Notes: generated from the sequence alone by a model not told the origin. 44,475 nt of DNA from an uncultured Verrucomicrobiota bacterium (GCA_903873945.1 CAIQQM010000059.1:1-44475), one strand, 5' to 3'; shown: positions 16,830 to 26,552, counted from the first letter of the stretch. Translations and numbers: made by a program.

Positions 16830-16858
16830 TTGTAAGTCTCTGGTGGGGCCGTTACACT
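16830..16858 (+). promoter_or_regulatory. Candidate promoter of dnaN
   Basis: TTGTAA (16830-16835) and TACACT (16853-16858) are separated by 17 bases, each matching four of six positions of the sigma70 consensus. The predicted start near 16865 would leave an AT-rich leader of about 70 bases before dnaN. The upstream stretch (16778-16830) is unusually T-rich, which could serve as the end of the desulfurase transcript or an UP-like element. Confidence 0.3.
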
Positions 16859-16933
16859 GTGGGTTGTTCACGTTATTCGCAGTTACTAATACGGATAAGA
16901 TTTAAGATTAAAACCAGTACATATTAAGGGCGC

Positions 16934-18043
16934 ATGAATCTGACCATCTCAAAGGAGCAAATCATAAATGGACTGCAAGCAGTGCAGAACGTGGTTGGCA
17001 CGCGGACAACACTTCCCATCCTCTCAAATGTTTTACTGCGAGCGGAAGGCGACCGTTTGGAACTGACGGCCACGGATCTGGATGTCACAGTTGCATGTGC
17101 TGTGGAAGCGAAGGTGAAAAAGCCTGGTTCCGCGACAGTGCCGGTGAAGAAGCTTTTTGGGATCGTACGTGAACTGGCGAGCATGGACATTGACCTTGAT
17201 GTTGACGAGAAAAACGTCTGCAGCATCCGTTCCGGCGCTTCATTTTATAAAATTAATGGTCTTAGCGCCGACGAATTTCCACCTCTCCCCAAGTTCAAGG
17301 ATGAAAAGAAGGTTGCGTTGCCTCAGGCAACCCTAAAAGGCATGATGAAAAAGACCTCCTTTGCCATTTCGACGGATGAGTCGCGCTATGTGCTAAACGG
17401 GATTTTTATCAGCCTTAAAGACCACAAAATGACCATGGTAGCGACCGATGGACGGCGCCTGGCTCTGGTGGACGAGGAAATGGATGTTTCCGAAAAGAGC
17501 CAAGGCGAGTTCATTGTCCCCGCCAAAACCGTAAACGAGCTGAACCGGCTGCTCCAGGACAAAGGCGAGGTCGAGCTTCGCTATACCGACAACCAGGCTT
17601 CTTTTACTCTCAAGGATGAAAAAGGGTCCGGGATCCTGATTGTGACGAAGCTGATCGAGGGCAATTACCCGAATTATCGACAGGTTATCCCCGCGGAGAC
17701 GAAAGAGCGCGTCGCCCTGATCCGAGAGGAATTCCTGCATGCTTTGCGTCGCGCCGAGATAATGACCAGCGAGAAATCGAATTCGGTCAAACTGAGCTTC
17801 GGAAAAAACAAGCTGGAAATCACAGCGAACTCGCCTGAAGTCGGGGAAGCAAAGGAAAGCCTGGCTATCAATTACAAAGGCGCCGAGATGGCCATCGCCT
17901 TCAATCCTAAATACGTTATCGACCCGCTCAACGCGCTTTCCAACGACGAAGTGTTCATCGAACTGATCGACGAACTCAGCCCCGGGGTGCTCAAAATCAA
18001 CGGGCCCTTTTTGTACGTCGTGATGCCGATGCGACTCAGTTAG
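16934..18043 (+). CDS. dnaN: DNA polymerase III beta subunit (sliding clamp)
   Basis: Ring-shaped processivity clamp that holds the replicative polymerase on DNA. 369 residues, the normal size, made of three similar domains. Recognisable are MNLTISKEQIINGLQAVQNVVGTRTTLPILSNVLL in successive parts at the N-terminus, ATDLDVTV, ISTDESRYVLNGIF in the middle domain and the C-terminal LSPGVLKI and YVVMPMRLS, the last being the conserved clamp C-terminus. An AAGGG sequence lies five bases before the ATG. dnaA, recF and gyrB, its usual neighbours, are not adjacent, so dnaN stands alone here. Confidence 0.96.
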   Translation: MNLTISKEQIINGLQAVQNVVGTRTTLPILSNVLLRAEGDRLELTATDLDVTVACAVEAKVKKPGSATVPVKKLFGIVRELASMDIDLDVDEKNVCSIRSGASFYKINGLSADEFPPLPKFKDEKKVALPQATLKGMMKKTSFAISTDESRYVLNGIFISLKDHKMTMVATDGRRLALVDEEMDVSEKSQGEFIVPAKTVNELNRLLQDKGEVELRYTDNQASFTLKDEKGSGILIVTKLIEGNYPNYRQVIPAETKERVALIREEFLHALRRAEIMTSEKSNSVKLSFGKNKLEITANSPEVGEAKESLAINYKGAEMAIAFNPKYVIDPLNALSNDEVFIELIDELSPGVLKINGPFLYVVMPMRLS

Positions 18044-18190
18044 TTGGGAGTAGAAGAACGGCTGGCGCGTTCCGACAGCGCAACGTTGCAGCTTCTGAAC
18101 AACATTAATGAAGGAGTGGCGCAGCAAGAACGAATTTCCTGTCAGTTTTTGGATTGTGCATTGTGAAGTACGCGCACGGAGGAAGTTATT

Positions 18191-19051
18191 ATGGCAGCAT
18201 TGAAGATTTCGGTAATTACGCCGACCTATAACAGTATTCACACTCTCCGGGAAACCCTCGACAGCGTTGCCCGGCAGGACTATCCCAACGTCGAACACAT
18301 CGTTGCCGATGGCGGCTCAACCGACGGCACAATCGATCTTCTGAAGAAACAATCCCGTCTCACCTGGATCTCAGAAAAGGACGAAGGCCATTATCACGCG
18401 ATGGACAAGGGCATCCGGATGGCCAGTGGAGATGTGTTCGCTGTTTTGAACGCGGACGACTGTTACCGGGACGGAGTTCTGACGAAAGTCGCCGCCGCGT
18501 TTGAGAGCCATCCCGAATGGGACGGCCTTTTTGGCGATTTGGTCTTTGTGGACGACCAAGGCAAGGAGATTTTCCGGAGGGAGGAGGCGCTCTTCGACCG
18601 GCAGGTAATCCGTTTTGGTCACGGCGGCTCCGTGAACCACCAGACGCTTTTTCTGCGAAGAGAGCTTTATTTGCGTCTGGGGAGCTTTCGCTACAAAGAG
18701 TTCAAGAATTGCTGCGACTACGAGTACCTCATGCGCCTCATCCGCGCCGGGTGTCGCATTGGCCACATCCCGGTGCTGATTGTCAATTATCGCTACCATC
18801 AGTACGGTCAATCCGCCGACGTGCGTATCCGGGCCAACATGGGCAAGGAATCGGCGCGGATCAAAAAGGAATACGGCATTCCGGGGGGAAGAGTTGGCAA
18901 GCTCTTGTACATCTACGCCCGGTTGAAGCGGCAGGTGGACAAGCTTTTGATTCGCGGCAAGTGCGATTTGATACCAGGCAACTTCCTGCTGAAACGCCAC
19001 CTTCGACAACGGGCCTCGTTCTCCTCAAACATCGGGTTGGATAAGCTCTGA
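18191..19051 (+). CDS. GT2-family glycosyltransferase
   Basis: 286-residue GT-A fold glycosyltransferase. [26 protein letters not shown] and [18 protein letters not shown] (in pieces) are the donor-binding motifs, LNADDCY near residue 80 is the DxD-like metal site, and [18 protein letters not shown] is in the acceptor region. This pattern resembles WcaA-type enzymes of colanic acid and other exopolysaccharide clusters. A strong ribosome-binding site (GGAGG, eight bases before the ATG) is visible. It opens the large polysaccharide locus that extends to about 42.6 kb; a related GT2 is encoded at 2837-3667. Confidence 0.9.
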   Translation: MAALKISVITPTYNSIHTLRETLDSVARQDYPNVEHIVADGGSTDGTIDLLKKQSRLTWISEKDEGHYHAMDKGIRMASGDVFAVLNADDCYRDGVLTKVAAAFESHPEWDGLFGDLVFVDDQGKEIFRREEALFDRQVIRFGHGGSVNHQTLFLRRELYLRLGSFRYKEFKNCCDYEYLMRLIRAGCRIGHIPVLIVNYRYHQYGQSADVRIRANMGKESARIKKEYGIPGGRVGKLLYIYARLKRQVDKLLIRGKCDLIPGNFLLKRHLRQRASFSSNIGLDKL

Positions 19052-19123
19052 GCCAGCTTTCTGCCAATTTCTGCTGAACAGGGGAAACTACGGCCAGCGG
19101 ACCTGAAGCACAGGTGAGCCTCG

Positions 19124-20377
19124 CTAAAGTTTCCAGGAGGCGACCACCTTGGTGCCAGGCGCAAATTTGACCGTGCGGTACTGAGGCCAGGGACAGCAAA
19201 TCACGGCGACCGGGATATCGCCGCGTTTCTCCAAACTGGCCGGATCAGCAATATGCTCAAATTCGTGCAGGTTGGGAGAATTCGCCGGGGTCGCTCCGTA
19301 ATCGTGCACCAGGACCCGGTAACCGTGGCGTTTGAGTTGCTGAGCCAGAAAAAGGCCGGCCGATTCTTCGGTTATGTAAGTGTCGGGCTTGTAAGCCAAA
19401 CCCAAAACGGCCACGGTTCCATTCTTAGTGGCAAGTTTCCGGACTTTTTCAAAAAGATCGAGGTTGGCTTGCTGGTTGGTCCTGTCCGACGCTTCGGCGA
19501 GCGGCGCTTCCAGTCCGACTTGCCGGGCGACATAAGCCAGCAAGCGATTGTCGCGGGGGAAACAGGGGCCGCCGTAACTCAATCCCGCCCGCAGATACTT
19601 CTGACCGATCCGGCTGTCGCTGCCGATGGCCTCCAGGATGGTATGGATGTTTGCTTTGGGAAACTGTTCGGCGACCATGCGCAACTGATTGGTGAAGCTG
19701 ATCTTCATGGTGATGTAGCTATTCACCGAGATCTTGGTCAGCTCAGCGCTGATAATTGACATACGGGCAATCCGCGGGGTGTTGCGGTTGTATTTCCGAT
19801 AGAGCTGCTCCAGGGCCGCGCCGCTGCCCGGGTCCGATTCTCCGATGAGCACCATGTCCGGCTCCAGCAACCCATTGACGACGTTGCCCAAAGCGATGAA
19901 TTCCGGGTTGTAACAAACGCTGAAGTCCTGCCCGCAAATACCGCCGATCTCACGCTCCAGCATGGGAATCAACACCTGGTCGATGGCCCCGGGCGTAGTC
20001 GTGGAGCTGCATACGAACAGATGACCCTTCTTGCCCTGGGCGCGCACGGCGGCCGCAACCGGCTGCATGGCGCGCAGCAAAAACTCGTTCGAGAAACTGC
20101 CATCGGGCAAACTGGGCGAGGGAGGGATGAAAAACGACACATCGGTCCCCACGGCCTCCTTGTGATCCTGGGTGGCACGCAACCGCGACCGGCCGGCGCT
20201 TATCGTTTCAGCGAGAAGCGGTTCTTCGACGGGGGGAAGGCCCGCATTGATCTTCCGGACTTTTTCGCCATCGATGTCGATGCCGACCACGTCAAAACCG
20301 CGTTGAGCCAGCGTCGCGGCGATGCACGCGCCAAGTTTTCCCAACCCGAATACGGAAACTTTCTCAATCGCCTTCAT
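19124..20377 (-). CDS. Nucleotide-sugar (UDP-glucose/GDP-mannose) dehydrogenase
   Basis: NAD-dependent enzyme that oxidises the C6 hydroxyl of a nucleotide sugar to a uronate in two steps. The start at 20377 (MKAIEKVSVFGLGKLG) is preferred over an open frame reaching 20527, as it puts the Rossmann GxGxxG directly at the N-terminus. The family signature is complete: CYNPEFIALGNVV, ELTKISVNSYITMKISFTNQL with the active Lys and Asn, and LSYGGPCFPRDN with the catalytic Cys. The third domain has VLGLAYKPDT. The motif reads GLGKLG where GxGYVG is common, and PE(F)IALG differs from the EFLREG of the other dehydrogenase at 33344-34711, so the two probably act on different sugars. About 417 residues. 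Confidence 0.88.
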   Translation of the reverse strand: MKAIEKVSVFGLGKLGACIAATLAQRGFDVVGIDIDGEKVRKINAGLPPVEEPLLAETISAGRSRLRATQDHKEAVGTDVSFFIPPSPSLPDGSFSNEFLLRAMQPVAAAVRAQGKKGHLFVCSSTTTPGAIDQVLIPMLEREIGGICGQDFSVCYNPEFIALGNVVNGLLEPDMVLIGESDPGSGAALEQLYRKYNRNTPRIARMSIISAELTKISVNSYITMKISFTNQLRMVAEQFPKANIHTILEAIGSDSRIGQKYLRAGLSYGGPCFPRDNRLLAYVARQVGLEAPLAEASDRTNQQANLDLFEKVRKLATKNGTVAVLGLAYKPDTYITEESAGLFLAQQLKRHGYRVLVHDYGATPANSPNLHEFEHIADPASLEKRGDIPVAVICCPWPQYRTVKFAPGTKVVASWKL

Positions 20378-20566
20378 CGTTAATTTCCAGATGAAGGTAA
20401 GAAATAACCTCGAAAGGTCAAATGTTATTCCCCGGGTTTCATCTAAACTTCCCATCTTCCGGCGCTCCGGGTAAGTGGTGCCAACCCGCAGTCGATGGAA
20501 TTCAGGCCTCACCCATGGTGCCATCAAGCGGTTTAACCTATTTTGTCTCCAGAAACGAAATTGAAA

Positions 20567-22012
20567 TCAAGCGGTGGGGGCCTGGTCTGCTTTGGAATCG
20601 CGAGGACCCCCAAAAAGGAAGCGAAACAGGCTAGTGCCCAGGCTGCGCACAGCGAATGGGGGCCAGTACCAATAGTTGAAAAGGCTCCCAGCCAGTAAAG
20701 GCCCCAGAACCAAGGCCCCCAGACCCAGGGAGGTGAAGTGGATCAACGTCAACGAAAGGACCAGGCTTAGGGCGTTCGAGCCTACGGCGTACCAGAGATA
20801 AGGAAGCCGGTTCTGCAGGGACAGGAGAGTTGTCCACAGGTTGAACTGCATGAATAGGAACGCGTCGAGCGCCAACAAAGCCAGCCAGCCTCGTGGCAGC
20901 ATTTGCTTGCCATGGCCAAACCATTGAACCAGCACCGGGCCGAACAGAATCACCCCCGAAGCCAGGACAATGACGGTCAGGGCTTGCAGCCACACTCGCG
21001 GCCGAAGAATCTGCCTCAACCCCGGGTTATCATGGCGAGCAAGGTATTGTCCCACCAACGGCCATTTAACACTGGTCCACACGGCTGACATTCCCACTGC
21101 CACGTTCATAAGCTGGACCGAAAGACCATATTGTGCGGTGAACCCCAGGCCCATCGTATAGTTGCAAATCTGCACGTTGGCGTTTGAGGTCATGTAGCCG
21201 CTGATGAACTGCACACCCAGCCGCCAACTGTTCGGCCAGAGGATCGCAAAAAGCTTTTTGTGATCAATTTTTTGGGGCGGGGGATGGCCAGCCAGAAGGC
21301 GAAGGCACTTATTTCGCGCCCAGGTTCTTTGGATCAGGCTCCCACAGAAGGCTCCTATTGGCATGCTTAACAAGCCGACACCGCTTGCCAGCAAGACACA
21401 GGTTAACGTCAAGCGCACGAAGTACGCTATGACACCAATCCGCACCGCGGGCAGCACCTGGTTCATGTTCGTGATGAAGGTGCCCCACCAGTTCGCGTAG
21501 ATGTCGAACAAAGTGGAGAGCAAGGTGGCCGCCCAGGCCAGGCGGATCAGATTCGGGGCGGCGGTTTCATGAATGCGCAACTCGACCATGTAGGTCCCCC
21601 ACGTGCCGAGCACGACCAGCAGCACGAGGGTCAGATACCGGTAGAGCTTTCGGGTGGTGAAGAGGAGTTGCCAAAGCAAATCATAGTTTGGGCTCCCGGA
21701 TTTGCCTGGTTTGGCTACGCCCTGGGCCTGAATGCTTTCCGCGCCGCCCATCGCGTAGCTGATAAAGCGCCCGATGGTTGGACCGAACCCGAAATCCACC
21801 AACGGCACGATGGCGATCAATGTCCCAAAGACATAGTACATTCCAAACTCCGCTTCCGGCAGCTTATGCAACACCAGAGGCAGAAGGAGGACGCCGGAGG
21901 CCAGCCGCAAGCCGTTGAAAAACCACGACCACCCAACCGCTGAGTTATGCAGCCGCCTAAAAATGGCGCTCGGCTGGGTGAGTTGGTTCGGAAATGGCCA
22001 ACGGATAATCAT
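20567..22012 (-). CDS. Polysaccharide flippase (Wzx/MATE-MOP type)
   Basis: 481-residue integral membrane protein with about 12 predicted hydrophobic segments (for example GLRLASGVLLLPLVLH, LTLVLLVVLGTWG, GLGALVLGPLLAGSLF). The arrangement and the start (NSAVGWSWFFNGLRL...KLPEAEFGMYYVFGTL) fit the polysaccharide-specific branch of the MOP superfamily, which moves undecaprenyl-linked oligosaccharide repeat units from the inner to the outer face of the plasma membrane. Its position inside a cluster of glycosyltransferases supports this. The family is very divergent, so substrate and exact subfamily remain open. It is divergent from the GT4 gene at 22169. Confidence 0.82.
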   Translation of the reverse strand: MIIRWPFPNQLTQPSAIFRRLHNSAVGWSWFFNGLRLASGVLLLPLVLHKLPEAEFGMYYVFGTLIAIVPLVDFGFGPTIGRFISYAMGGAESIQAQGVAKPGKSGSPNYDLLWQLLFTTRKLYRYLTLVLLVVLGTWGTYMVELRIHETAAPNLIRLAWAATLLSTLFDIYANWWGTFITNMNQVLPAVRIGVIAYFVRLTLTCVLLASGVGLLSMPIGAFCGSLIQRTWARNKCLRLLAGHPPPQKIDHKKLFAILWPNSWRLGVQFISGYMTSNANVQICNYTMGLGFTAQYGLSVQLMNVAVGMSAVWTSVKWPLVGQYLARHDNPGLRQILRPRVWLQALTVIVLASGVILFGPVLVQWFGHGKQMLPRGWLALLALDAFLFMQFNLWTTLLSLQNRLPYLWYAVGSNALSLVLSLTLIHFTSLGLGALVLGPLLAGSLFNYWYWPPFAVRSLGTSLFRFLFGGPRDSKADQAPTA

Positions 22013-22168
22013 TCAAGGCCTCATAGCTTGGCGGGAAGGCGAGTTGGAGGTCAAGGCCCCATTCTTGACTGTAATAGTGCTGGCAATTCATTGCTACTGC
22101 GCTGCTGCGTGGACAAGGCAGAATTGGTTGGCAGTCGCGCGCATTTTTCAGCATATTGCGAAAAACGC

Positions 22169-23332
22169 ATGAGGCGGTTGCGAATAGCTGTAGATGCTCA
22201 TCGGTTGGTATGTCAGCCGCTCACTAGCGGGGCGACATATTTGGATGCCCTGGTCCGGGAGTGGCAAGCCTCCGAAAACGCGCCGGAATTGGATTTGCTG
22301 GTTCCTTACAGGCCTCCAGACGCCTTTGCGCAGCAGGCTCCTTATACAAACTCCGGTGTAAGATTGGTTTACCCGACCCAGCCGGGGAACCCGATCCTCC
22401 GCTATCGGGAACAGGCCCTTTGGCAGCAACGGTCGATTCCAGCCTTGCTTCGCCAGCACCGGCCCGACGTCTATTTTTCTCCCTTCCATTTTACTCCTCA
22501 ACTGCCGTTGGGTTTAAGAATGGTGACAGCGATTCATGATCTCTGTTTTCTTGGGGAACCGTTCTTCTCTTTAGGACACATCATAAACCGCGTGGAAATG
22601 TATTCGGCGTGCATTCGATCCCGCCGGCTCATCTGTGTGTCGGAGTTTACCGCCGAGATGCTCGCGCGGTGGGCGCCGCGCGCGGCCCGGAGAAGCACGG
22701 TGGTCCACAACGGCTTGTCCGGCAAAACGCTGCCGATGGAGGAAGCGAAGGAACTCCTGCGCAGCCTGAGCCCCGACCTGGTTCCCCAGGAGTATCTCCT
22801 GTGGATTGGGCATCTGACCTTCCGCAAGAACCCCGAGCTGCTCTTTGATATTTTTGCAGCGTATCATCAGCGATTTCCAACGCACAAATTCGTTGTGGTT
22901 GCACTTCGAGCCGCGCACGACGAGCTTCAAAATCTGGCACGAGCGCGCGGCCTTGAGTCCGCGTTGCGCGTGTTCTCCGCGGTGGAGAACAAAACCCGCG
23001 ACGCCATTTATCGGTGTGCGCTGGCGTTGGTATTCCCCAGCCGTTGTGAGGGATTTGGATTTCCCGTGCTGGAGGCCATGTACCAGGGCTGCCCCGCCTT
23101 TGCATCCCGCAAGGGGCCGGCGCGCGAGATGGTCGGAGGCCTATTGCCGATGGCCGCCGGGTTGACAGTGGAGGCTTTCATGACGGCCTTGGGCCGCTAT
23201 CTGGCCATGTCCGGGTCTGAGCGCCAGGACCTCAGCGCGGCACTCATTGCCCGCGCCAGCAACTTTTCCTCAAAGGCAATGGCAGCAGGAACGCTGAAGG
23301 TTTTGCAAGCTGCTGCCGGACGAATAGCTTAG
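22169..23332 (+). CDS. GT4-family glycosyltransferase
   Basis: 387-residue GT-B fold enzyme. The start at 22169 (MRRLRIAVDAHRLV) replaces an open frame that begins at 21947 and would overlap the flippase gene. The N-terminal domain has SGATYLDALVREW and VYFSPFHFTPQLPLGLRMVTAIHDLCFL, the linker has ICVSEFTAEML and TVVHNG, and the C-terminal donor domain has LLWIGHLTFRKNPELL and LVFPSRCEGFGFPVLEAMYQGCP, the conserved E-x7-E motif that binds the nucleotide sugar. Probably adds a hexose during glycan assembly. Donor and linkage cannot be predicted. Confidence 0.9.
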   Translation: MRRLRIAVDAHRLVCQPLTSGATYLDALVREWQASENAPELDLLVPYRPPDAFAQQAPYTNSGVRLVYPTQPGNPILRYREQALWQQRSIPALLRQHRPDVYFSPFHFTPQLPLGLRMVTAIHDLCFLGEPFFSLGHIINRVEMYSACIRSRRLICVSEFTAEMLARWAPRAARRSTVVHNGLSGKTLPMEEAKELLRSLSPDLVPQEYLLWIGHLTFRKNPELLFDIFAAYHQRFPTHKFVVVALRAAHDELQNLARARGLESALRVFSAVENKTRDAIYRCALALVFPSRCEGFGFPVLEAMYQGCPAFASRKGPAREMVGGLLPMAAGLTVEAFMTALGRYLAMSGSERQDLSAALIARASNFSSKAMAAGTLKVLQAAAGRIA

Positions 23333-23431
23333 CGAAGGCAGATCTCAAATCCCGGGATCATTGATGTACTCTCCCGCGCCAGTCGCCAGAACCGCAACTT
23401 GCGTCGGGAAAGTCTTGAGCCGCGCCAGCGG

Positions 23432-24184
23432 CTACGTCTTTCGCCCCGCGAAGAGCAGCGTTCCGGAGTGATGCTCAGGCGCCCGGCCTTCCTCCCGTTT
23501 CAACACCTTTTGAATGATTGGGGTGAACTTTGGTTCCAAGTATGGAGCAAACCAATAGTTGTCCAGTCTGATAGGATGGCCAACTTCTCCGGGTTCATCT
23601 TTGACCGCGGTCACATCTTCTTCATTGGTCAGGTCCTGCCCGATGATCAAGATTCCACCAGGCTTAGTCACGCGCACGAGGTTTTCCATGCACCGGTTTG
23701 CGTCCTGCACGTGGTCGAGCACATTGATCATTACGACCAAGTCAAAGTAGTCCGAGGCGAACGGTAATTCCTCCAGCGAATGGTCGTCGAGTATGCAAGC
23801 GGCCTCGCGGTACATCTCTGCAACAAACGTCAGCTTAAACCGGACATAGGTGCGGATTAGGGGATCGGACAAATATAAGTGTTCAAATCGGCAACGGTCC
23901 AGCATCAACCGCACATTCGTATACGGGCCGCACCCGGCCTCTAACGCGTTTGACACGTTGGCAGGCACGAACTTGTAATCGTCAAATCGCTGCTTCCACC
24001 AGGCATTCCAATCGTCTCCCCGGTATTTCGAAACGGCGCCGAATGCAGTTAACAGCCTCCAAATCTGATTCTTGAAATACCTGGCGCGGAGGCGCTGGAC
24101 GTTGACCCAATGATTCCGCTCCCAGGCTTGAGCCGCCTGCCAACGCTCGCGTGTCACCCGATCTGAAACCGAAGGACTTGCCAT
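23432..24184 (-). CDS. Class I SAM-dependent methyltransferase
   Basis: Rossmann-type methyltransferase. The SAM-binding motif I is ALEAGCGPYTNVRLML; LYLSDPLI (motif II), LEELPFASDYFDLVVMINVLDHVQDAN (motifs near IV-V, in parts) and TKPGGILIIGQDL (motif VI) follow. The start at 24184 gives about 250 residues; the frame is open to an ATG at 24262, which would add 26 residues without obvious homology. Its place among glycosyltransferases suggests that it methylates a sugar or a sugar nucleotide of the polysaccharide. There is no ribosome-binding site to fix the start. Confidence 0.85.
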   Translation of the reverse strand: MASPSVSDRVTRERWQAAQAWERNHWVNVQRLRARYFKNQIWRLLTAFGAVSKYRGDDWNAWWKQRFDDYKFVPANVSNALEAGCGPYTNVRLMLDRCRFEHLYLSDPLIRTYVRFKLTFVAEMYREAACILDDHSLEELPFASDYFDLVVMINVLDHVQDANRCMENLVRVTKPGGILIIGQDLTNEEDVTAVKDEPGEVGHPIRLDNYWFAPYLEPKFTPIIQKVLKREEGRAPEHHSGTLLFAGRKT

Positions 24185-24341
24185 TCTGATTAGGATGGTG
24201 GCTAATACCCACTGGTCACGCAACTCTTTTTGACCTGGCGGAACCGCTTCGAAGCGCCTCATTTATTTCGATGCACGATGACTGTCCGGGGGCCAGCCTT
24301 CTCACACGAAAACGTCCGGGCGTTGTTCCGCAGCCGTGGCA

Positions 24342-25355
24342 CTATCGCCCGCCGCGGGTCAGAACGTCCTGATAAATCCCGCAAAGCAATTCCGCCACCC
24401 GGTTCCACGAAACAGGTCGCGGGGCAGGCGGAAGTTCCGGGGCATCCTCAAAAAATCGCCGCAGAATACGCGCGTTTTCCTGTGGGCGGCGCGCATCGAA
24501 ATAGCGTGCCGACGCTCCAAACCTTTCGCGTGCCCAGGGAAGATCAGTCAGCAGGAGAGGAAGGCCACAAGCCGTGGCTTCATCGGCTGCGATAGACCAA
24601 TTCTCGAAGGTGCTGAACAGAACGCTGCCCCGGGCCTGTTGCAGCGATGCGACCAGTTCTTGCCGATCCCGAAGGTATCCTTTGTGACGGATGAGGTCGC
24701 TGGACGCTGCGAGTCGTTGGAAACGCAACCAGGCCGGATCGTCGTCGCTGTAGGGCTTGCCGATAAAAAGCATGGGCACGTTTGCGGCGATTGCCATTTC
24801 CGCGAGTTCCACCGTCCGTTTTTGCGCGCAGAGGGTGCCCACGCAGACCAGAAACCCGCCGGTCCGCGGGCTGGGCCTGGCATTGAGGAAATCCGATTCG
24901 CAGCCGATCGGAAGCAACCGTATTCGATCCTCGGGAATGCCATAAACCATCTGGAGCACGCGTTTTTCAGCCTGTAATCCAACAATGATGCAGTCGCTCC
25001 GGCGGTAGGACACCCAGGGCAATTGATTCTTGATCGTATGGCCGAAAGGCAGCGCCAGAAGGAAGCGGGTTACAGCTGCCTGCGCCAGCAGCCGTTTTCT
25101 GGAACGATTGCACGTTTCACTGAAGAACACGGTGGTTACCAGCGGGATGTTTTTCCGGCGGGCAACGCTTTGGTAAGCGGCTGGAGGGGCCTCGAAATAA
25201 TGAACAAGATCGCCGCGTTGCTGATCATCCCACCATCGGAGGTAGTCGACCTCCACGCCCCGTTGCTCAAGCGCCACTTTGGTTTGTTCGATCTGAACTT
25301 GCATGCCGCCGTGTGCCAGCGAGAACGGCATCCCGTGATCGAAAAGGATTCTCAC
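24342..25355 (-). CDS. GT4-family glycosyltransferase, tandem paralogue A
   Basis: About 337 residues when the GTG at 25355 is used, giving VRILFDHGMPFSLAHGG at the N-terminus, which aligns with the neighbouring paralogue's MKVIFDCSVPFLFAHGG. The open frame reaches an ATG at 25481, but the extra 42 residues have no counterpart. The two proteins share HGGMQVQIEQT, LRWWD, HYF, and a C-terminal region with WARERFGASA / WARKFFKDKA, so they arose by duplication. The donor domain shows LVCVGTLCAQKRTVEL and ATACGLPLLLTDLPWARE. This GT-B fold lacks the most typical E-x7-E wording, so donor use is uncertain. Adjacent on the same strand to paralogue B with a 180-base gap. Confidence 0.85.
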   Translation of the reverse strand: MRILFDHGMPFSLAHGGMQVQIEQTKVALEQRGVEVDYLRWWDDQQRGDLVHYFEAPPAAYQSVARRKNIPLVTTVFFSETCNRSRKRLLAQAAVTRFLLALPFGHTIKNQLPWVSYRRSDCIIVGLQAEKRVLQMVYGIPEDRIRLLPIGCESDFLNARPSPRTGGFLVCVGTLCAQKRTVELAEMAIAANVPMLFIGKPYSDDDPAWLRFQRLAASSDLIRHKGYLRDRQELVASLQQARGSVLFSTFENWSIAADEATACGLPLLLTDLPWARERFGASARYFDARRPQENARILRRFFEDAPELPPAPRPVSWNRVAELLCGIYQDVLTRGGR

Positions 25356-25535
25356 ATGGCCCAATTGGGACCGAACGACCGGCTTGCGCAAGTCCAAAGT
25401 GAAGCACGTGTCTGGCGCCGATCTCTGGGATCCAGCTCTTCTTGCCGGGTCTTCCCCAAGTGGGCTGCCATTTATAAACACGCTCCCATCAAATCACGCC
25501 CGGCAGCAACTCCACCCGGAACAGGATCCCGAACG

Positions 25536-26552
25536 CTAACCGCCGGCCGTGGATTTCATTACCGACAGGTATACGTCTTTAAGCTGCCGCGCCACGTCAA
25601 CCCACGAAAGCGGCTTTGGCGGCAGGGGCAGGAGGGGGGCCTTGTCATAGAAATCCCTTAGCACCGGTGCGGTGGCCTCAATGGACTTATTGGCCGGGCA
25701 ATACGTTGCCTTGTCCTTGAAAAATTTCCTCGCCCAGGGAAGATCGCTTAACAAAAGAGGGCACTCGCAGGCGGAGGCTTCCAGGGCGGACAGGCTCAGG
25801 CTTTCCCATTTGCTCAACAGGATAAAGCCCCGCGCTTGGCGGTAGATGTCGGCCAGTTGTTGCCGGCCAGCCACCGGACCTTCGTAACGGATCAACGAGG
25901 CGTGTTGCCGGGCAAAATCGCGGAAACGCCCGGCATATTCGTCTGTCTCTAAATGCGGACGGCCGATGATCCAGAGCGGTGTTTTAGCTTGAACGGCTAC
26001 CTGAGCGAGTTTGAGGACCTGCTTCAGTTCGATGATCGTTGCCGTGCACACCAGCCACTCCCCGCGTTTGGCCGGAGAGCTTTCCAGGAATACTTCTTCG
26101 ACTCCATTGGGCACGACATGGATTCTGTCCAGAGGGACGCGAAACAGATAGTTGAGCAGGTGCGCTTCTCTGGCCGTCAGCGCGATGCAGGCATCCGCTT
26201 GGCGATGGGACGTCCAGTTGAGAGCCGTTGTAATGTAGGGGGGCAGTAATGGCTCTGCGGCTCGTTTGAACAGTCTCTGCAATTTGAGCCGCCAGGCCGG
26301 CCGCGCGCCTGCGCCTCCCAACAAATCGTTGTTAACAACCTTCAACCCTTTTCGATGCGCCAGCTCAATGATGCCAAGGGAGATTCTTCCAAAATAGTGC
26401 AGAATGTTTCCCTCCTGCTTTCCGTCCCACCAGCGAAGTGGTTCAACCGCCACACCGACCTTTTCCAGCGCCAGTTGAGTTTGTTCTATCTGAACCTGCA
26501 TCCCCCCATGAGCAAACAAAAACGGCACGCTGCAATCAAATATCACTTTCAT
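25536..26552 (-). CDS. GT4-family glycosyltransferase, tandem paralogue B
   Basis: 338-residue GT-B glycosyltransferase, start at 26552 (MKVIFDCSVPFLFAHGG); an open frame to 26642 would add 30 residues without homology. The gene precedes its paralogue (24342-25355) on the same strand. Shared landmarks are HGGMQVQIEQTQLALEKVGV, PLRWWDGKQ, VPNGVEEVFL, WLVCTATIIELKQVLKLAQ and ACECPLLLSDLPWARKFF. The paralogues differ throughout, so the duplication is old and the two enzymes probably transfer different sugars or make different linkages in the same glycan. Confidence 0.87.
   Translation of the reverse strand: MKVIFDCSVPFLFAHGGMQVQIEQTQLALEKVGVAVEPLRWWDGKQEGNILHYFGRISLGIIELAHRKGLKVVNNDLLGGAGARPAWRLKLQRLFKRAAEPLLPPYITTALNWTSHRQADACIALTAREAHLLNYLFRVPLDRIHVVPNGVEEVFLESSPAKRGEWLVCTATIIELKQVLKLAQVAVQAKTPLWIIGRPHLETDEYAGRFRDFARQHASLIRYEGPVAGRQQLADIYRQARGFILLSKWESLSLSALEASACECPLLLSDLPWARKFFKDKATYCPANKSIEATAPVLRDFYDKAPLLPLPPKPLSWVDVARQLKDVYLSVMKSTAGG

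Noticed and set aside
16731-16933. Replication origin next to dnaN
   Set aside because: Only degenerate DnaA-box-like words and no dnaA; not enough to annotate an oriC.
21947-22168. N-terminal extension of the GT4 ORF
   Set aside because: Overlaps the divergent flippase start and lacks homology; MRRLRIAVDAH at 22169 fits the family.
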